Assembly (NCBI GenBank): GCA_022226955.1
Contig: CP092079.1
Coordinates: 2,099,188 to 2,163,187, forward strand
Direction: 5' to 3'
Source of the DNA: Nitrospira sp.
GTDB taxonomy: Bacteria > Nitrospirota > Nitrospiria > Nitrospirales > Nitrospiraceae
DNA: 64,000 nucleotides
Part shown: in pieces, positions 33,907 to 44,009 of the stretch
Layout of the letters: every line of letters starts with the position of its first letter
Position numbering within the stretch: the first letter of the stretch is position 1
Made by a program: the position numbers and the translations under genes
The notes under the pieces: generated by a model
Told to the model about the DNA's origin: nothing
What the model saw: the letters and a program-made list of their open reading frames with translations, nothing else
Database searches by the model: none

Positions 33907-34123
33907 AACGTGCCTGCGATTCGTCTATTCGAACTTCCCTAATACATCGCAAAGGCTGTTCCGCCTAATCCTTGATCGATCGAAACCCATAACTCATTGT
34001 ACTCAATGGAGATTTATCATTTGCCAGCGCAACAGCCAATGAACTGGCGAAACTCGGTCAGCCGATATTTCGGCACTCGCCGAAGTTTCGGCACGCCTCG
34101 ACGTCGATCTCTCTTCGTCCTGG

Positions 34124-36580
34124 TTACAGAACCCTAGCTTGCTGAAGCCGCAAACTGTTCGACACCACGCTCACGGAACTAAACGCCATCGCCGCGCTGG
34201 CCAGAACGGGACTCAGCAACAGTCCGAATGCCGGATAGAGGACCCCTGCCGCAATTGGGATCCCGACGACGTTATAGACAAATGCCCAGAACAGGTTCTG
34301 CTTCATCACCCGCATTGTCCGGCGCGCCAGCAGAATCGTGGAGACGACCGCTCCCAGATCCGGCCGCATCAACGTGACGTCGCTGGCTTCCCGGGCAATG
34401 TCCGCTCCGGCCCCCACCGCAATGCCGACATCGGCTTGCGCCAGAGCCGGCGCGTCATTGATGCCGTCACCGACCATCGCCACTACTTCTCCGGCTTCCT
34501 GCAACCGTTTGATCTCCGCCACCTTGCCCTCCGGCAGCACGCCCGCCACGATCCGGCCGATCCCGGTCACTCGCGCCACGGCCTCCGCCGTCCCTTGATG
34601 GTCGCCCGTAAGCATGGCAACCGTGAGGCCCAGCCGCTTCAGCCGCTCGATAGTCTCCGGCGAGCCAGACTTCACCGCATCGGCAATGGCAATCACGGCT
34701 GCAAGCCGCCCGTCGATCGCGACATACACCGGCGTCTTGCCTGCCGTGGCAAATTGTCCAATCTTTTCTCCGGTAGCGCTCGTGTCGACCGAATAGTCCG
34801 TCATCAGCCTGGCATTGCCCACCGCTACCGCATGCCCTTCAACAACCCCGGCAACGCCGCGCCCGCTCAACGACTCGAACGACTCCACCATCGATGCGAT
34901 GCCGGCTGAACGGTCTCTGGCATACCGCACGATCGCATCGGCGAGCGGATGTTCCGACAAGGCTTCCACAGCCGCAACTAGCCTCAATAAATTCGGTTCA
35001 GTCCAACGGGATGCCTCTTGCAGAACCACATCGGTGATAGATGGAAACCCCTCCGTCACCGTGCCGGTCTTGTCGAGGACGACGGTGGTGACTTGACTGG
35101 CTCGTTGCAACGCTTCTCCGCCTTTCATCAGGATGCCGAGTTGCGCGCCTTTCCCAGTCGCCACCATCACAGCAGTCGGGACGGCCAGGCCCATCGCGCA
35201 GGGGCAGGCGATAATCAAGACGGCTACCGCGGCGGCGAAGGCCCGGACCACCGGAGCCTGATCGGCGGCCAAAAACCAGGCCGTGAAGGTCGCCACCGCC
35301 AGAGACAACACCACCGGCACGAAAATCCCGCTCACCCGATCGGCCAGTTTCTGAATCGGGGCGCGCGAGCCCTGCGCTTCGCGCATCAGAGACATGATGT
35401 GAGCGAGCACGCTCTCGGCGCCGACCCTGGTGGCTCTGTAACGGATCGCCCCAGTCTTATTGATCGTGCCGCCGATCACGCGATCGCCTGCCCGTTTCGC
35501 GACCGGCAGCGGCTCGCCGGTCAGCATCGATTCGTCCACGGAGCCGTTCCCCGAGATCACATCGCCATCCACCGGAATACCCTCGCCGGGGCGGACCAAA
35601 ATAATGTCTCCGGGACGGACCTCTTCAACCGGCACATCGGTATCAGCTTGCTCCCCGACAACCCGCGCCTGCTTCGGCTGGAGAGACGCGAGGCCCCGCA
35701 GGGCGAGGGAGGTCTGCCGTTTGGCTCGGGCTTCCAGCGCATTGCCCGTCAGGATCAGCGCGACGATCATGATGACGGCTTCATAATAAAGATCCGGCGC
35801 GACTCCGCGAGAAAGAAAGAACTCTGGTGCCAGCGTGGCAATGAGCGAATAGAGAAATGCGGCGGCAGTCCCCACCGCGACCAGCGTATTCATATCCGCC
35901 GCATGGTGGCGGAAGGCTGTCCAGGCCCGCACATAAAAATGCCGTCCTGCCCAGGCCATGACGAACAGCGTGGCCAAAAGCAGGGCAAGTGAGAGCAGGA
36001 GCGGCGGCACTGTAAACAGCCAGGGGGCCATCCACATCAAGATCGGAGACAGCGCCTCCACGGTCCATCGCATGACCGGGTCGTGAGCGGAGCCGGTCCC
36101 TCCCATCAGCGGCACCGACAACAGCATCGCCAAGAGGCCGATGACCCCGCTCACTGCCGCCTTCACTCGCAGGTTGCTGAACTCTTCTTCCTGCGCCGCA
36201 TCGCGGGCATCTTGTTCTTCCCATGCAGTCCGGCCCGGCACAATACGCTCCACGTCGTACCCGGTGTCGCGCACCAGCGCGGCGAGCCTGTCCGGCGACG
36301 TGGCGGCCGGATCATAGGTCACGTCCGCGGTCTTCAAGAGCAGGTTGACCGAGGCGTCCAGCACCGCCGGTTCCTGCTCAAGCGTCCGTTGCACCCTGGC
36401 TTGGCAGGCTGCGCAGGTCATGCCTTCGATGGTGAAGCTCGCCCGCTTTCGCCCCGCCAGCCCCTCGCTCTTGGGCTGGCCCGTCTGCAACCCACGTGGC
36501 TTGGAGAGGAAAAAGTACCAGTTGATCCAGACGATGGCGGCAATGCCGACGCCGATCACGAGCCAATCTATCCTAGTCAT
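34124..36580 (-). CDS. copA: Copper-exporting P1B-type ATPase
   Basis: An 818-residue heavy-metal pump. Unusually it opens with a membrane helix ([17 protein letters not shown]), followed by one heavy-metal-associated domain at about residues 45-110 with TCAAC. The core contains the TGEP actuator motif ([10 protein letters not shown]), the CPC metal site in [11 protein letters not shown], the phosphorylation motif [11 protein letters not shown] in [10 protein letters not shown], and [10 protein letters not shown]. The CPC motif and HMA domain indicate Cu(I) export. It overlaps the copZ-like gene by four bases. The leading extra helix before the HMA domain is a modest departure from the E. coli layout. 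Confidence 0.95.
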   Translation of the reverse strand: MTRIDWLVIGVGIAAIVWINWYFFLSKPRGLQTGQPKSEGLAGRKRASFTIEGMTCAACQARVQRTLEQEPAVLDASVNLLLKTADVTYDPAATSPDRLAALVRDTGYDVERIVPGRTAWEEQDARDAAQEEEFSNLRVKAAVSGVIGLLAMLLSVPLMGGTGSAHDPVMRWTVEALSPILMWMAPWLFTVPPLLLSLALLLATLFVMAWAGRHFYVRAWTAFRHHAADMNTLVAVGTAAAFLYSLIATLAPEFFLSRGVAPDLYYEAVIMIVALILTGNALEARAKRQTSLALRGLASLQPKQARVVGEQADTDVPVEEVRPGDIILVRPGEGIPVDGDVISGNGSVDESMLTGEPLPVAKRAGDRVIGGTINKTGAIRYRATRVGAESVLAHIMSLMREAQGSRAPIQKLADRVSGIFVPVVLSLAVATFTAWFLAADQAPVVRAFAAAVAVLIIACPCAMGLAVPTAVMVATGKGAQLGILMKGGEALQRASQVTTVVLDKTGTVTEGFPSITDVVLQEASRWTEPNLLRLVAAVEALSEHPLADAIVRYARDRSAGIASMVESFESLSGRGVAGVVEGHAVAVGNARLMTDYSVDTSATGEKIGQFATAGKTPVYVAIDGRLAAVIAIADAVKSGSPETIERLKRLGLTVAMLTGDHQGTAEAVARVTGIGRIVAGVLPEGKVAEIKRLQEAGEVVAMVGDGINDAPALAQADVGIAVGAGADIAREASDVTLMRPDLGAVVSTILLARRTMRVMKQNLFWAFVYNVVGIPIAAGVLYPAFGLLLSPVLASAAMAFSSVSVVSNSLRLQQARVL

Positions 36581-36795
36581 GCGGCCCTCTCAGCGGCTCG
36601 GGCCTCATAGCCTGCCTGTTTCACTGCCTCGATAATTTCCGTCAGGGTCACGGCTTCCGGATCGTAGCTCAACCCAGCGTTGCCGACGGTCACCCGATGC
36701 GTTTGCACACCATTCAATCGCGCCAGGGCATTGCGCACCTGCCCGACACAATGCCCGCAGCTCATGCCATCGATCTTCAACGTTACGTCGTTCAT
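36577..36795 (-). CDS. copZ: Heavy-metal-associated domain protein, CopZ-like copper chaperone
   Basis: A 72-residue single HMA domain with beta-alpha-beta pattern and the metal-binding motif [10 protein letters not shown], then [11 protein letters not shown]. It would shuttle Cu(I) to CopA, whose gene overlaps by four bases (ATGA). The start at 36795 has GAAGGAGG eight bases before it; a longer upstream reading is not conserved. No CueR- or CsoR-type regulator is visible next to it. Confidence 0.9.
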   Translation of the reverse strand: MNDVTLKIDGMSCGHCVGQVRNALARLNGVQTHRVTVGNAGLSYDPEAVTLTEIIEAVKQAGYEARAAERAA

Positions 36796-36905
36796 GGTGT
36801 CCTCCTTCGGTGTTAGATTGGCCTCCCGGTGATCGAAAGGCCCTGTCATCTCACAGACGGAAGAGCAGGCCGATTATTACAGTGGAGAAATCGGAAGGAG
36901 AGAAT

Positions 36906-37091
36906 ATGGCTATGGCCGCGGGCCCAGGCGAAGCCGTGAAGAAAGGCAATGCCATCAGATTGGACAACATGATGGTAGGGGACAAGAAAGACTGGCGAGC
37001 GATTGAATCTGCGAAGAAGCTCAGTTTGGGCGGGAGATCCCCAGCTTCTGCATCTTGGATTGGAGCGTCGTGCGTTTCATGCCGAGCCTGA
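36906..37091 (+). CDS. Doubtful small ORF with strong ribosome binding site
   Basis: A 61-codon frame ([20 protein letters not shown] and on) preceded by GGAAGGAGA six bases before ATG 36906. The last third overlaps, in antisense, the 3' end of the sigma-54 activator gene. I recognise no family. The strong leader is the only argument for translation. Confidence 0.3.
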   Translation: MAMAAGPGEAVKKGNAIRLDNMMVGDKKDWRAIESAKKLSLGGRSPASASWIGASCVSCRA

Positions 37092-39642
37092 CGGCGGCTC
37101 CCGATGAACCTCCGATGACCCACTGGGTTTCACGGAGCGTTTTCAGAATATGGTCCCGTTCCGCCTGTTCGAGCGTCGCCGTCCCGGATGGCGCCGCATG
37201 GTTCTGCGGCCGCTTCAATTCGGCGACTGGAACGAAGAGATCCGTCCCATGGGTCAGAATCACGGCGCGCTCGATGAAGTTTTCAAGCTCCCGCACATTG
37301 CCCGGCCAGGAATACCGCTGGAGCGCCTTCATGGATTCCGAGGGAATCGTCTCGACGCGCTTGCCCATGCGCAGCGCGAATTTCTGCGCGAAATGCCTGG
37401 TGAGCGCAGGAATGTCCTCCGCGCGCTCACGCAGCGGGGGCATCGTAATCGGAAACACATTGAGCCGGTAGTACAGATCGCTGCGAAAAGCCTTGTCCTC
37501 CGCCAGCTGCGCCAGATCGCGATTCGTCGCGGACAGCACGCGGACATTGACGCGAATGGTGCGGGTGCTCCCCAATCGCTCGAACTCCTGCTCCTGCAGC
37601 ACGCGAAGCAGTTTCACTTGCAGCTCCAGAGGGATTTCACCGACTTCGTCGAGGAAGAGGGTGCCGCCGTCAGCCGATTCAAACCGGCCGATCTTCGTGG
37701 CAATCGCTCCAGTGAACGCCCCTTTTTCATGCCCAAAGAGCTCGCTTTCGAGCAGACCCGTCGGAATAGCCGCGCAGTTGAGCTTGACGAAGGCCCGCTC
37801 CCGCCGGGCGCTCAGATTGTGGAGCGCCCGCGCGACCAGTTCCTTTCCGCCGCCCGTTTCGCCCAGAATCAGCACAGTGGAATCGGTCGCCGCCACGGTC
37901 TTGACCTGATTCAACACCCGTTTTAGCGCGTGGCTGTCGCCGACGATTTCCTCGAAGTTGTACCCCGTCTGAATTTCCTCCTCGAGATAGAGCTTTTCCT
38001 TTGCCAGTTTGTCCTTGAGCGCGGCGATCTCCTGGTAGGTTAGTGAATTGGCGACGGCCAGCGCGATCTGCCGCGCCACCTCGCTCAACATCCAGACATT
38101 CGCCTGCGTGAAGACTCCTTCCTGAAAGCTGCCGATATTCAAGGTTCCGAGTGTCCGGTCCCGTAACAGCAGGGGAATGCAACAGACCGATGCGACTCCT
38201 TCGGCCACGAGCCGTTTGGAGACCGCGCTCTCCGATCGATCGAGCTCCTGCCGGCTGAGCACCACCGGTTCTCGCCGCGCGATCGCCGCGCCCGCCGGAC
38301 ATTCGCTCAGCGCGTAGACCGTGCCTTCTTCGAGAAATTCCTTTCGTCCGGGAAAGTCCAAGGCATACAACTTCAATCGGTTCAGCTCGGGATCCAAGAG
38401 AGTCAAACTGATGACATCCGCCTTGAGCACGCGGCGGATGCTGGCCGTGATCGAGGCAAATAGATCCCGCACTTCCAGATGGGAGGCGACCGCATGGTTC
38501 GTCTCCAGCAACAGCTGCAGTCGGTCTCGCTCCCTGGCCAATTCCTGGCGGGCGTTGAGGACGTGGCCGTAGTTCAGCGCGTTTTCGACTGCGATAGCAA
38601 TCTGTTTGGCCACCTCTTCCAAGAGCGCGACGTCGCCGTCCTCGAACGTCTGCTCGGTCAGGTTGCTGATCGTTAACACGCCGACGGCACGATCGTGCAA
38701 GAGCAGCGGAAAACAGTAGGCCGATTGAATGCCTTCCGCCAGCAGCCGGTCGGCGATATCGGAGCGAAACCCCTGGAGATCCGCTTTGACGTAATAAAAC
38801 GGTTTGCGGGAGCGAAGGGCGATCCCTGCCGGAGTGCCGTCGACCGACGTCAGCTCTCCTTCCGACAGAAACCCCTTCGTAAGGTCGAAATTGAGCGCAT
38901 GCAGCCTGAACCGCTCGTGATCCGGTTCGTACAAGAGCAACGCAGTCCGTTCATGCGGCATGACGCGGCGAAGCGACGCGGCAATCGCCGAGAGCAGTTG
39001 TTTGAGGTCGAGCGTCGCATTGACGGCATGATTGATTTCCAGCAGCAGATTCAAGCGGTCTCGTTCCCGGACCAGCGCGCGCTGCGACACGGTGGCGCTG
39101 GCAAAATTGAGCGCATTATCCACGGCGACGGCGACCTGTTTTGCCACCTGATCGAGCAGCGCCAGGTCTTTGGAGTGGAAGGCATGAGGCTCAAGGCTCC
39201 CGAACCCAATCGCCCCCAATCGAGACATCGCGGTGGTTAACGGCAGGAGGCACACGGATTGGACTCCGATCCCTCGGAAGGCCGCAATGCCCTTTGCGAA
39301 CCGGGTTTCGCCGGCAAACGACGGGATGATCAACGGTTGCTGATGGGTCCAGACCCAGCCGGTCGCCGATTCCTCGACTGGCAGCTCAAGTCCATCGAGT
39401 CCGGTCTCATAGGAACGGGCCATCGCCGTTTCCAGCACATGGACCTTCATCAGATGCCTTTCAGGATCGTGGAGAACCAAGCCGATGAAATCGAAGGGCG
39501 TCACAGCGGGAAGGCGTTGCGCAAGATCTCGGAACAGGGAGGGGAGATCGCGGTGAGCGGCGATGGCCTCGGACACTTTCAGCAGCGCGCAGAGTCGGGC
39601 CTCGTCTGTCTCGGCGGTCTGTGCGGGGGCACCCTCGTCCAT
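37021..39642 (-). CDS. Sigma-54-dependent activator with three GAF domains (FhlA-like)
   Basis: An 873-residue enhancer-binding protein. Three GAF sensor domains occupy about residues 10-180, 195-365 and 375-535, each ending in a [12 protein letters not shown]-type helix. The AAA+ domain follows at about 560-800: Walker A GETGGGKE, the sigma-54-contacting GAFTGA loop, and Walker [13 protein letters not shown] Fis-type HTH ends the protein ([20 protein letters not shown]). Walker A has Gly where Thr is usual in GETGTGKE. The ATG at 39642 starts a conserved-looking N-terminus; the upstream frame is arbitrary. The target promoter is not identified; the neighbouring cop genes lie on the same strand. 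Confidence 0.92.
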   Translation of the reverse strand: MDEGAPAQTAETDEARLCALLKVSEAIAAHRDLPSLFRDLAQRLPAVTPFDFIGLVLHDPERHLMKVHVLETAMARSYETGLDGLELPVEESATGWVWTHQQPLIIPSFAGETRFAKGIAAFRGIGVQSVCLLPLTTAMSRLGAIGFGSLEPHAFHSKDLALLDQVAKQVAVAVDNALNFASATVSQRALVRERDRLNLLLEINHAVNATLDLKQLLSAIAASLRRVMPHERTALLLYEPDHERFRLHALNFDLTKGFLSEGELTSVDGTPAGIALRSRKPFYYVKADLQGFRSDIADRLLAEGIQSAYCFPLLLHDRAVGVLTISNLTEQTFEDGDVALLEEVAKQIAIAVENALNYGHVLNARQELARERDRLQLLLETNHAVASHLEVRDLFASITASIRRVLKADVISLTLLDPELNRLKLYALDFPGRKEFLEEGTVYALSECPAGAAIARREPVVLSRQELDRSESAVSKRLVAEGVASVCCIPLLLRDRTLGTLNIGSFQEGVFTQANVWMLSEVARQIALAVANSLTYQEIAALKDKLAKEKLYLEEEIQTGYNFEEIVGDSHALKRVLNQVKTVAATDSTVLILGETGGGKELVARALHNLSARRERAFVKLNCAAIPTGLLESELFGHEKGAFTGAIATKIGRFESADGGTLFLDEVGEIPLELQVKLLRVLQEQEFERLGSTRTIRVNVRVLSATNRDLAQLAEDKAFRSDLYYRLNVFPITMPPLRERAEDIPALTRHFAQKFALRMGKRVETIPSESMKALQRYSWPGNVRELENFIERAVILTHGTDLFVPVAELKRPQNHAAPSGTATLEQAERDHILKTLRETQWVIGGSSGAAVRLGMKRTTLQSKMQKLGISRPN

Positions 39643-39850
39643 GTTGGGATAGTATGCCCCGGGGCAATCGGTACGCAACGGCTCTGTTGCAATCTTGGCG
39701 GCAACCGGATGTCTCGCGAGATGTTGGGGCATCACCGGCGCCGCGCAAAATGATTGCGGAACCCGATCGACTCGCCTATTCTTGGCCTCCGGTCAATCGA
39801 CCGCCTCATACGCAATAGACGACTGTGCAAGGAGCAGGCGCGCCCGTACC

Positions 39851-40720
39851 ATGAAAAGAACTCTTGAGTATGCCCTGGTGCGTGTTGCCGACCTGCTCTT
39901 CCATGTGCTGCCGCGCTCGTGGGCCATCGGGCTCGGCGAGCAACTCAGCCTGATCGTCTCGCAGGTCATCACGAAACGGCGCGACCTCGTGCTGCGCAAC
40001 CTGGCACTGTCGTTCCCGGAGAAATCGGACGCCGCGCGCGCGCACATCGCGGAAGAAGTTTGGCGCAACCTCGGCCGGCTTGCCGTCGAATTTTCCCGCG
40101 TGTCCGACTTTGCCGACGGCTCGATCGAACGCCTGGTGGACATTGAAGGCCGTGAATTTGTCGAGGCCGCCCTCAAGGAGGGCAAGGGCATCGTCGGCCT
40201 CACCGCCCATTTCACCAACTGGGAGCTGACCGGCGCGCTGGTGCAGCGCCTCTATGGCAACATGACCGTCATCGCCCGCCCAGTCCGCAATACCTTGATC
40301 GATCGCTGGGTCTATGAAAAGCGCACGGCCAGCGGGTTGACCATCATTCTTCCGAAAGACGCCGTGAAAGCCTCGCTGAAATGCCTCAAGAACAAAGGCA
40401 TCATCGGCATGATGATCGACCAGAGTTTGTCGAGCGGCGGCGTCTTCGTCGAATTCTTCGGCCGCCCGGCTTCCTCAACGACGCTGCCGGCCTTGTTGCA
40501 TCTCCGCACCGGCGCGCCGGTCATGTTTGCCTACCTCATCCGTAACGGCACGCGGTTCCGCCTCGTGTTCGAACCGGTCACATTCCCGCCGGTTGAAGAT
40601 CCGGCGGCACGAATCCAGATCTACACCCAGGTCATGGCCACGCAATTCGAACAGGTCATCCGCCGCCACCCCGAAAGCTGGCTCTGGCTGCACAACCGCT
40701 GGAAACGACAGCCCGAATAG
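39851..40720 (+). CDS. Lysophospholipid/lipid A acyltransferase (LpxL/HtrB family)
   Basis: A 289-residue inner-membrane-associated acyltransferase. The catalytic HX4E motif is seen in AHFTNWE, with the second block in MTVIARPVRNTLIDRWVYEK and the third in IIGMMIDQSLSSGGVFVEFF. The family transfers secondary acyl chains to Kdo2-lipid A precursors or related lipids. The start at 39851 is the natural one (MKRTLEYALVRVADLLFHVL, a hydrophobic N-terminal anchor). It converges with the CDGSH gene, with only eight bases between the stops. With lpxC it confirms lipid A synthesis. Confidence 0.9.
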   Translation: MKRTLEYALVRVADLLFHVLPRSWAIGLGEQLSLIVSQVITKRRDLVLRNLALSFPEKSDAARAHIAEEVWRNLGRLAVEFSRVSDFADGSIERLVDIEGREFVEAALKEGKGIVGLTAHFTNWELTGALVQRLYGNMTVIARPVRNTLIDRWVYEKRTASGLTIILPKDAVKASLKCLKNKGIIGMMIDQSLSSGGVFVEFFGRPASSTTLPALLHLRTGAPVMFAYLIRNGTRFRLVFEPVTFPPVEDPAARIQIYTQVMATQFEQVIRRHPESWLWLHNRWKRQPE

Positions 40721-40728
40721 CGCGCGGC

Positions 40729-40965
40729 TTACAGTGCCTTGTGCGATCCGTCGCAAAACGGCGGGTTCTTCGTCTGCTTGCACTGGCACAACGCCACCGT
40801 TTTCTTCTCGGTCGTCGTGAATTCCATGGGTGTGAACTCGGTGCCCTTGTGCGACCCATCGCAGAACGGTTGATTCTTCGAACGGCCGCACCGGCACCAA
40901 TAATAGGTGCCCGGCTCTAACGACAAGACCGCGGGTTGCTTCGCTGCGATGACTGGCTTCTCCAT
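40729..40965 (-). CDS. Tandem CDGSH iron-sulfur protein
   Basis: A 78-residue protein with two CDGSH motifs, each C-x-C...FCDGSH (YWCRCGRSKNQPFCDGSH and LCQCKQTKNPPFCDGSH). Each can bind a [2Fe-2S] cluster with three Cys and one His, as in mitoNEET-type proteins, suggesting redox or cluster-transfer roles. It is the last of eleven minus-strand genes of the redox cluster beginning at 46898. Confidence 0.9.
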   Translation of the reverse strand: MEKPVIAAKQPAVLSLEPGTYYWCRCGRSKNQPFCDGSHKGTEFTPMEFTTTEKKTVALCQCKQTKNPPFCDGSHKAL

Positions 40966-41018
40966 GAGCTCTCCTTTTGGTTAACGTGTGACGTGAACAA
41001 TGCCCCTGCTGCCGTGAA

Positions 41019-41384
41019 TTACTGCCGTAGCCTATTTACATAGGCCAGGACATCCTGAATTTCCTCCTTCGACAGTTGGCCTTTCCAGGCCACCATGGCC
41101 GTCGACGGCCGGCCATTCTCGATCGTGGCCAGCAATTCGGCATCGGATTTCTTCTTGCTCGCCGCACTCGTGAAATCGGCGGCGGGAGGAATGACCGTCT
41201 TTCCGACAGGACCGTCTCCACGGCCTTGCGGACCATGACAGAGCACGCAGTTTTTCTCGTAGACCGCCTTGCCCTTTCCAACGTCTCCCGCTGCCGCATG
41301 CGCGACGGGGCTATTCACCCCAAGCAGCCACGGGGCGAGGATCGCGAATGCCGCAATACCCATACATACCAGAGCCTTGTTCAT
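41019..41384 (-). CDS. Periplasmic c-type cytochrome (class I)
   Basis: A 121-residue protein. Signal peptide about residues 1-31 (IAAFAILAPWLLGVNSPVAHA then AAGD). The mature part binds one heme c through CVLCH, with a candidate Met ligand in STAMVAWKGQLS near the C-terminus. It looks like a small soluble electron carrier. The start at 41384 (MNKALVCMG) gives a standard signal peptide. It sits 53 bp before the CDGSH gene and 31 bp after the VOC gene. Confidence 0.9.
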   Translation of the reverse strand: MNKALVCMGIAAFAILAPWLLGVNSPVAHAAAGDVGKGKAVYEKNCVLCHGPQGRGDGPVGKTVIPPAADFTSAASKKKSDAELLATIENGRPSTAMVAWKGQLSKEEIQDVLAYVNRLRQ

Positions 41385-41415
41385 GATCGGCCTTTCCACA
41401 GCGTCTGAGATTTTC

Positions 41416-41862
41416 TTAGAGATGCAACGGCTTAATCGGCGACACTACGGCCGCCGGATCGTTCTGCCACACCGACGCCGCCGCATCGACATACACTTCG
41501 ACTTCATTGCCGTCGGGATCCTGGAGATACAGACTTTGGCTCACGGTGTGATCGCTCATGCCGTCGATCGTCACACCGGCCTGCTCCAGCTCACGCTTCG
41601 CAGCGCGCAGTTCATCGAGACTGTCGCCGACTTTGATGCCGATGTGATACAGTCCGCGCCGCCGGCCTTGCAGAGGCCCTGGCGCGTCGCCCACTTGAAT
41701 CAGCAACAACTCGTGATGCGTGCGGCCGGACGTGAGCGCCGCGGCCGCGCCGTTGAAAATTTTTCCCACTTCCTGGAAGCCCAGCAGATCCCGGTAAAAC
41801 GCGAGCGACCGCTGCAGATCCTTCACATAAAACACCACATGGCCGAGATAGTGCGCTTTCAT
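41416..41862 (-). CDS. VOC-family (glyoxalase/dioxygenase fold) protein
   Basis: A 148-residue vicinal-oxygen-chelate protein with two beta-alpha-beta3 modules: YLGHVVFYVKDLQRSLAFYR at the start with metal-ligand candidate His, HHELLLIQVGD in the middle, GLYHIGIKVGDSLDEL, and YLQDPDGNEVEVYVD with Glu. The pattern suits a catechol-dioxygenase-like or glyoxalase-like enzyme, but the substrate is not readable. The ATG at 41862 has GAAGGAG eight bases upstream. Part of the redox cluster. Confidence 0.87.
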   Translation of the reverse strand: MKAHYLGHVVFYVKDLQRSLAFYRDLLGFQEVGKIFNGAAAALTSGRTHHELLLIQVGDAPGPLQGRRRGLYHIGIKVGDSLDELRAAKRELEQAGVTIDGMSDHTVSQSLYLQDPDGNEVEVYVDAAASVWQNDPAAVVSPIKPLHL

Positions 41863-41929
41863 GTCATACTCCTTCGGACGATTGCCGTTGTCCGGTTGTC
41901 CCACATCGCACCGCCCGTCAACAATCCAT

Positions 41930-42337
41930 TCAGGGCTTGTTCGGAGCTGTCGCCTTGAGGAGCGTCCGGACGGCCGCATGGGCCAATCCCACATCCGGGT
42001 CTCGTTGCAACGCATCGTAATAGTGCCGGCCGAAGCCGTCCCCGGATTCCGACGGTGTCAGGAGCGTCCGGACAGACTCGACCTGAGCGCGGACCGCCGC
42101 CTGATCAAACGCTTCTTTATTTGCGTCCAGTTCATCGAGCTTGGCCATCGATTGGGACAGGGGCCGCAGCCAGGCAAACCACGCATCTCCCAACACCAGC
42201 TGAAGAAACGCGCCATTGGTCGGGATCCGTCCATACACCCGCTCATACGTCACCCGCTCACCGTCTAACAAGGCCTTATGCAGGCGCAACAACGCCTGGG
42301 AAAACTGATTTAGATACTCTTTCGTATACTCTTGCAT
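41930..42337 (-). CDS. Hypothetical protein of the redox operon
   Basis: A 135-residue, mostly helical protein (YLNQFSQALLRLHKALLDGE, then LVLGDAWFAWLRPLSQSMAK). I do not recognise a named family. It has no signal, membrane segment or cysteine. The ATG at 42337 has GGGAGGT about eight bases upstream. It lies 16 bp after the SDR gene and 67 bp before the VOC gene on the same strand, so it probably belongs to the same transcript. Confidence 0.7.
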   Translation of the reverse strand: MQEYTKEYLNQFSQALLRLHKALLDGERVTYERVYGRIPTNGAFLQLVLGDAWFAWLRPLSQSMAKLDELDANKEAFDQAAVRAQVESVRTLLTPSESGDGFGRHYYDALQRDPDVGLAHAAVRTLLKATAPNKP

Positions 42338-42353
42338 GACGTGACCTCCCACC

Positions 42354-43058
42354 CTATGCTTTCCCTGCGGCCTTGACCCCGCCATGAGTCCCGATTGGGA
42401 TGGCTGCTCCATTGATCTCGCCGGCCTCATCCGAGGCGAGAAAGACCAATGTCTTTGCAATGGATTCCGGTTTCGTCCAGGTGGAGGGATCCACCTCGGG
42501 CATGCTCAGACGATTCGCCGGAGTATCGATAGTCGTCGGCAGAACCCCGTTGACTGTCACCCCTGAACCTTTCATCTCAAGCGCCACCACGCGAATCAAG
42601 GCCAGCAGGCTCGACTTGGCGACAAGATAGGCCGCCGCGCCAGGAAACGGTTCGACCGCCGCCCAGGCCGCCACATGAAGGATGCGGCCGGCCCCTTGCT
42701 CAACCATGGACGGCACCACGGACTTCGAGAGGAGAAACGCCGCGGTCACGTTCATGGTCAACATCCGTTGCCACAAGACCGCATCCGTCTCCTCCAACCG
42801 GCCCATCGAAAAGCCGCCGACCAAATTGATCAACACATCGAGACGGCCATGCGCGCGGACCACGTCGCCGACCAGGCGCCGGACATCCGTTTCATCCGTC
42901 ACATCGGCCTTCATCGCTGTCCACCCAACCACGTCAGAGGGTGGGTTGCGATCCGCCGTGACGACTTGCGCGCCCGCCTGGATACAGGCTGGAACGACGC
43001 TCTGTCCCAGCGCCCCAGATCCCCCTGCGATCAGGACCACTTTTCCATCGAGTCTCAT
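42354..43058 (-). CDS. SDR-family oxidoreductase
   Basis: A 234-residue short-chain dehydrogenase with an atypical nucleotide loop (IAGGSGALGQ), LINLVGGF in place of NNAG, and YLVAK for the Tyr-Lys pair. The catalytic Ser position reads HVAAWAAV, lacking an obvious Ser. It is therefore a divergent SDR and might be non-classical or NAD-sensing. It is part of the redox operon, 44 bp after the DUF5069 gene. Confidence 0.85.
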   Translation of the reverse strand: MRLDGKVVLIAGGSGALGQSVVPACIQAGAQVVTADRNPPSDVVGWTAMKADVTDETDVRRLVGDVVRAHGRLDVLINLVGGFSMGRLEETDAVLWQRMLTMNVTAAFLLSKSVVPSMVEQGAGRILHVAAWAAVEPFPGAAAYLVAKSSLLALIRVVALEMKGSGVTVNGVLPTTIDTPANRLSMPEVDPSTWTKPESIAKTLVFLASDEAGEINGAAIPIGTHGGVKAAGKA

Positions 43059-43102
43059 CGATCATCTCCTACATGACGGGGCATCCGCCGCGCATCTGTC
43101 TC

Positions 43103-43561
43103 TCAAAAGCGCTTCTCTTCGAGATCGTACACATCGAAATACGCGTAGACGGGGCGATGCTTCGGCACATACTGCGCGATGTAGTCTTCCATATACGCTT
43201 GTACCTGCGTCGACATCTCCGAAAGACGCAGGTCCCGCATCTGGTTGTTCCACTGAATGATCGCCTGCCGGTCCTGCACCTTGCTATGAGCCTTGAGCCA
43301 GGCAGCCAGATCCTCATCGTTCGCCCCGGTAGCCACGATGTCCTTGAATTGCTCCGGCGTGATGCCGGTGAACGAGAACAACATGCCGGCTAACGAGCAG
43401 GGCCAGTAATTGTAGTCCCCATTGATACCCAGAAGAAACGCCCGGCACTTGTCCGCGCAACGCGCGCCGATGACATATCCCCCCAATGTCTCTCGCGGGC
43501 TGCGAGGATAGGTCTTCGTGAGATCTTTCGCCAGCGCCCGCACCGTTTCTAAATTAGGCAT
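43103..43561 (-). CDS. DUF5069-family protein
   Basis: A 152-residue cytosolic protein resembling the DUF5069 family. PRSPRETLGGYVIGARCADK opens the conserved part and FLLGINGDYNYWPCSLAGML follows, with a helical C-terminal region. The biochemical role of the family is unknown. The start at 43561 (MPNLETVRAL) overlaps the stop of the preceding VOC gene by eight bases. Cysteines at ARCADKCRAF and YWPCS are conserved-looking, and a metal- or thiol-based function is possible. Confidence 0.78.
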   Translation of the reverse strand: MPNLETVRALAKDLTKTYPRSPRETLGGYVIGARCADKCRAFLLGINGDYNYWPCSLAGMLFSFTGITPEQFKDIVATGANDEDLAAWLKAHSKVQDRQAIIQWNNQMRDLRLSEMSTQVQAYMEDYIAQYVPKHRPVYAYFDVYDLEEKRF

Positions 43562-44009
43562 CCTGTCGTTCCTTTCTTTGTCTTCGCCGAACAGGTGAAG
43601 GTGTCGCGAATGTAATTCCCGTCTTCTGAACCTCTCGATAGGGAAGCAACCACACGAGCGACTCATCGCTCAGGTCGCCGACTTGAATGCGATTGCCCCA
43701 GGGATCGCGAAAATCGCAGCGGAATCCCGGCTGCATCTTCAGCTTGTACTTCTTCGTCAACTTCTGCCTGACTTCTTCGATCTGCTTGGCGTCGCGAACC
43801 ATCAGGCCGAAATGTTTCATGCGGTCCGGCTGCAGGGTGTCCACCTCGAAGATCGCCAGGAACTGATGTTCGCCGAGCTGGCACCAGGCAGCCCCTTCGC
43901 CGCCCTTAAGCATCTTGAGGCCGAACACATCCGCGTAGAACTTCACCGCCTTCTTGGCGTCGGTGACTTCGATCACGATATGGTTGCACCCATAGACTTG
44001 CACGGCCAT
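43554..44009 (-). CDS. VOC-family (glyoxalase-like) protein
   Basis: A 151-residue vicinal-oxygen-chelate protein (GCNHIVIEVTDAKKAVKFYA, HQFLAIFEVD, KHFGLMVRDAKQIEEVRQKL, CDFRDPWGNRIQVGDL). The ATG at 44009 shares a base with the stop of the DsbA-like gene (TGATG), implying coupled translation. The C-terminus is basic (PVRRRQRKERQDA) and overlaps the next gene. The substrate is unknown, but the placement between DsbA-like and DUF5069 genes suggests an electrophile or peroxide response. Confidence 0.87.
   Translation of the reverse strand: MAVQVYGCNHIVIEVTDAKKAVKFYADVFGLKMLKGGEGAAWCQLGEHQFLAIFEVDTLQPDRMKHFGLMVRDAKQIEEVRQKLTKKYKLKMQPGFRCDFRDPWGNRIQVGDLSDESLVWLLPYREVQKTGITFATPSPVRRRQRKERQDA

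Noticed and set aside
36796-37020. Sigma-54 promoter (-24/-12) near the FhlA-like regulator
   Set aside because: No convincing TGGCAC-N5-TTGC pattern was found in the neighbouring intergenic regions I examined.
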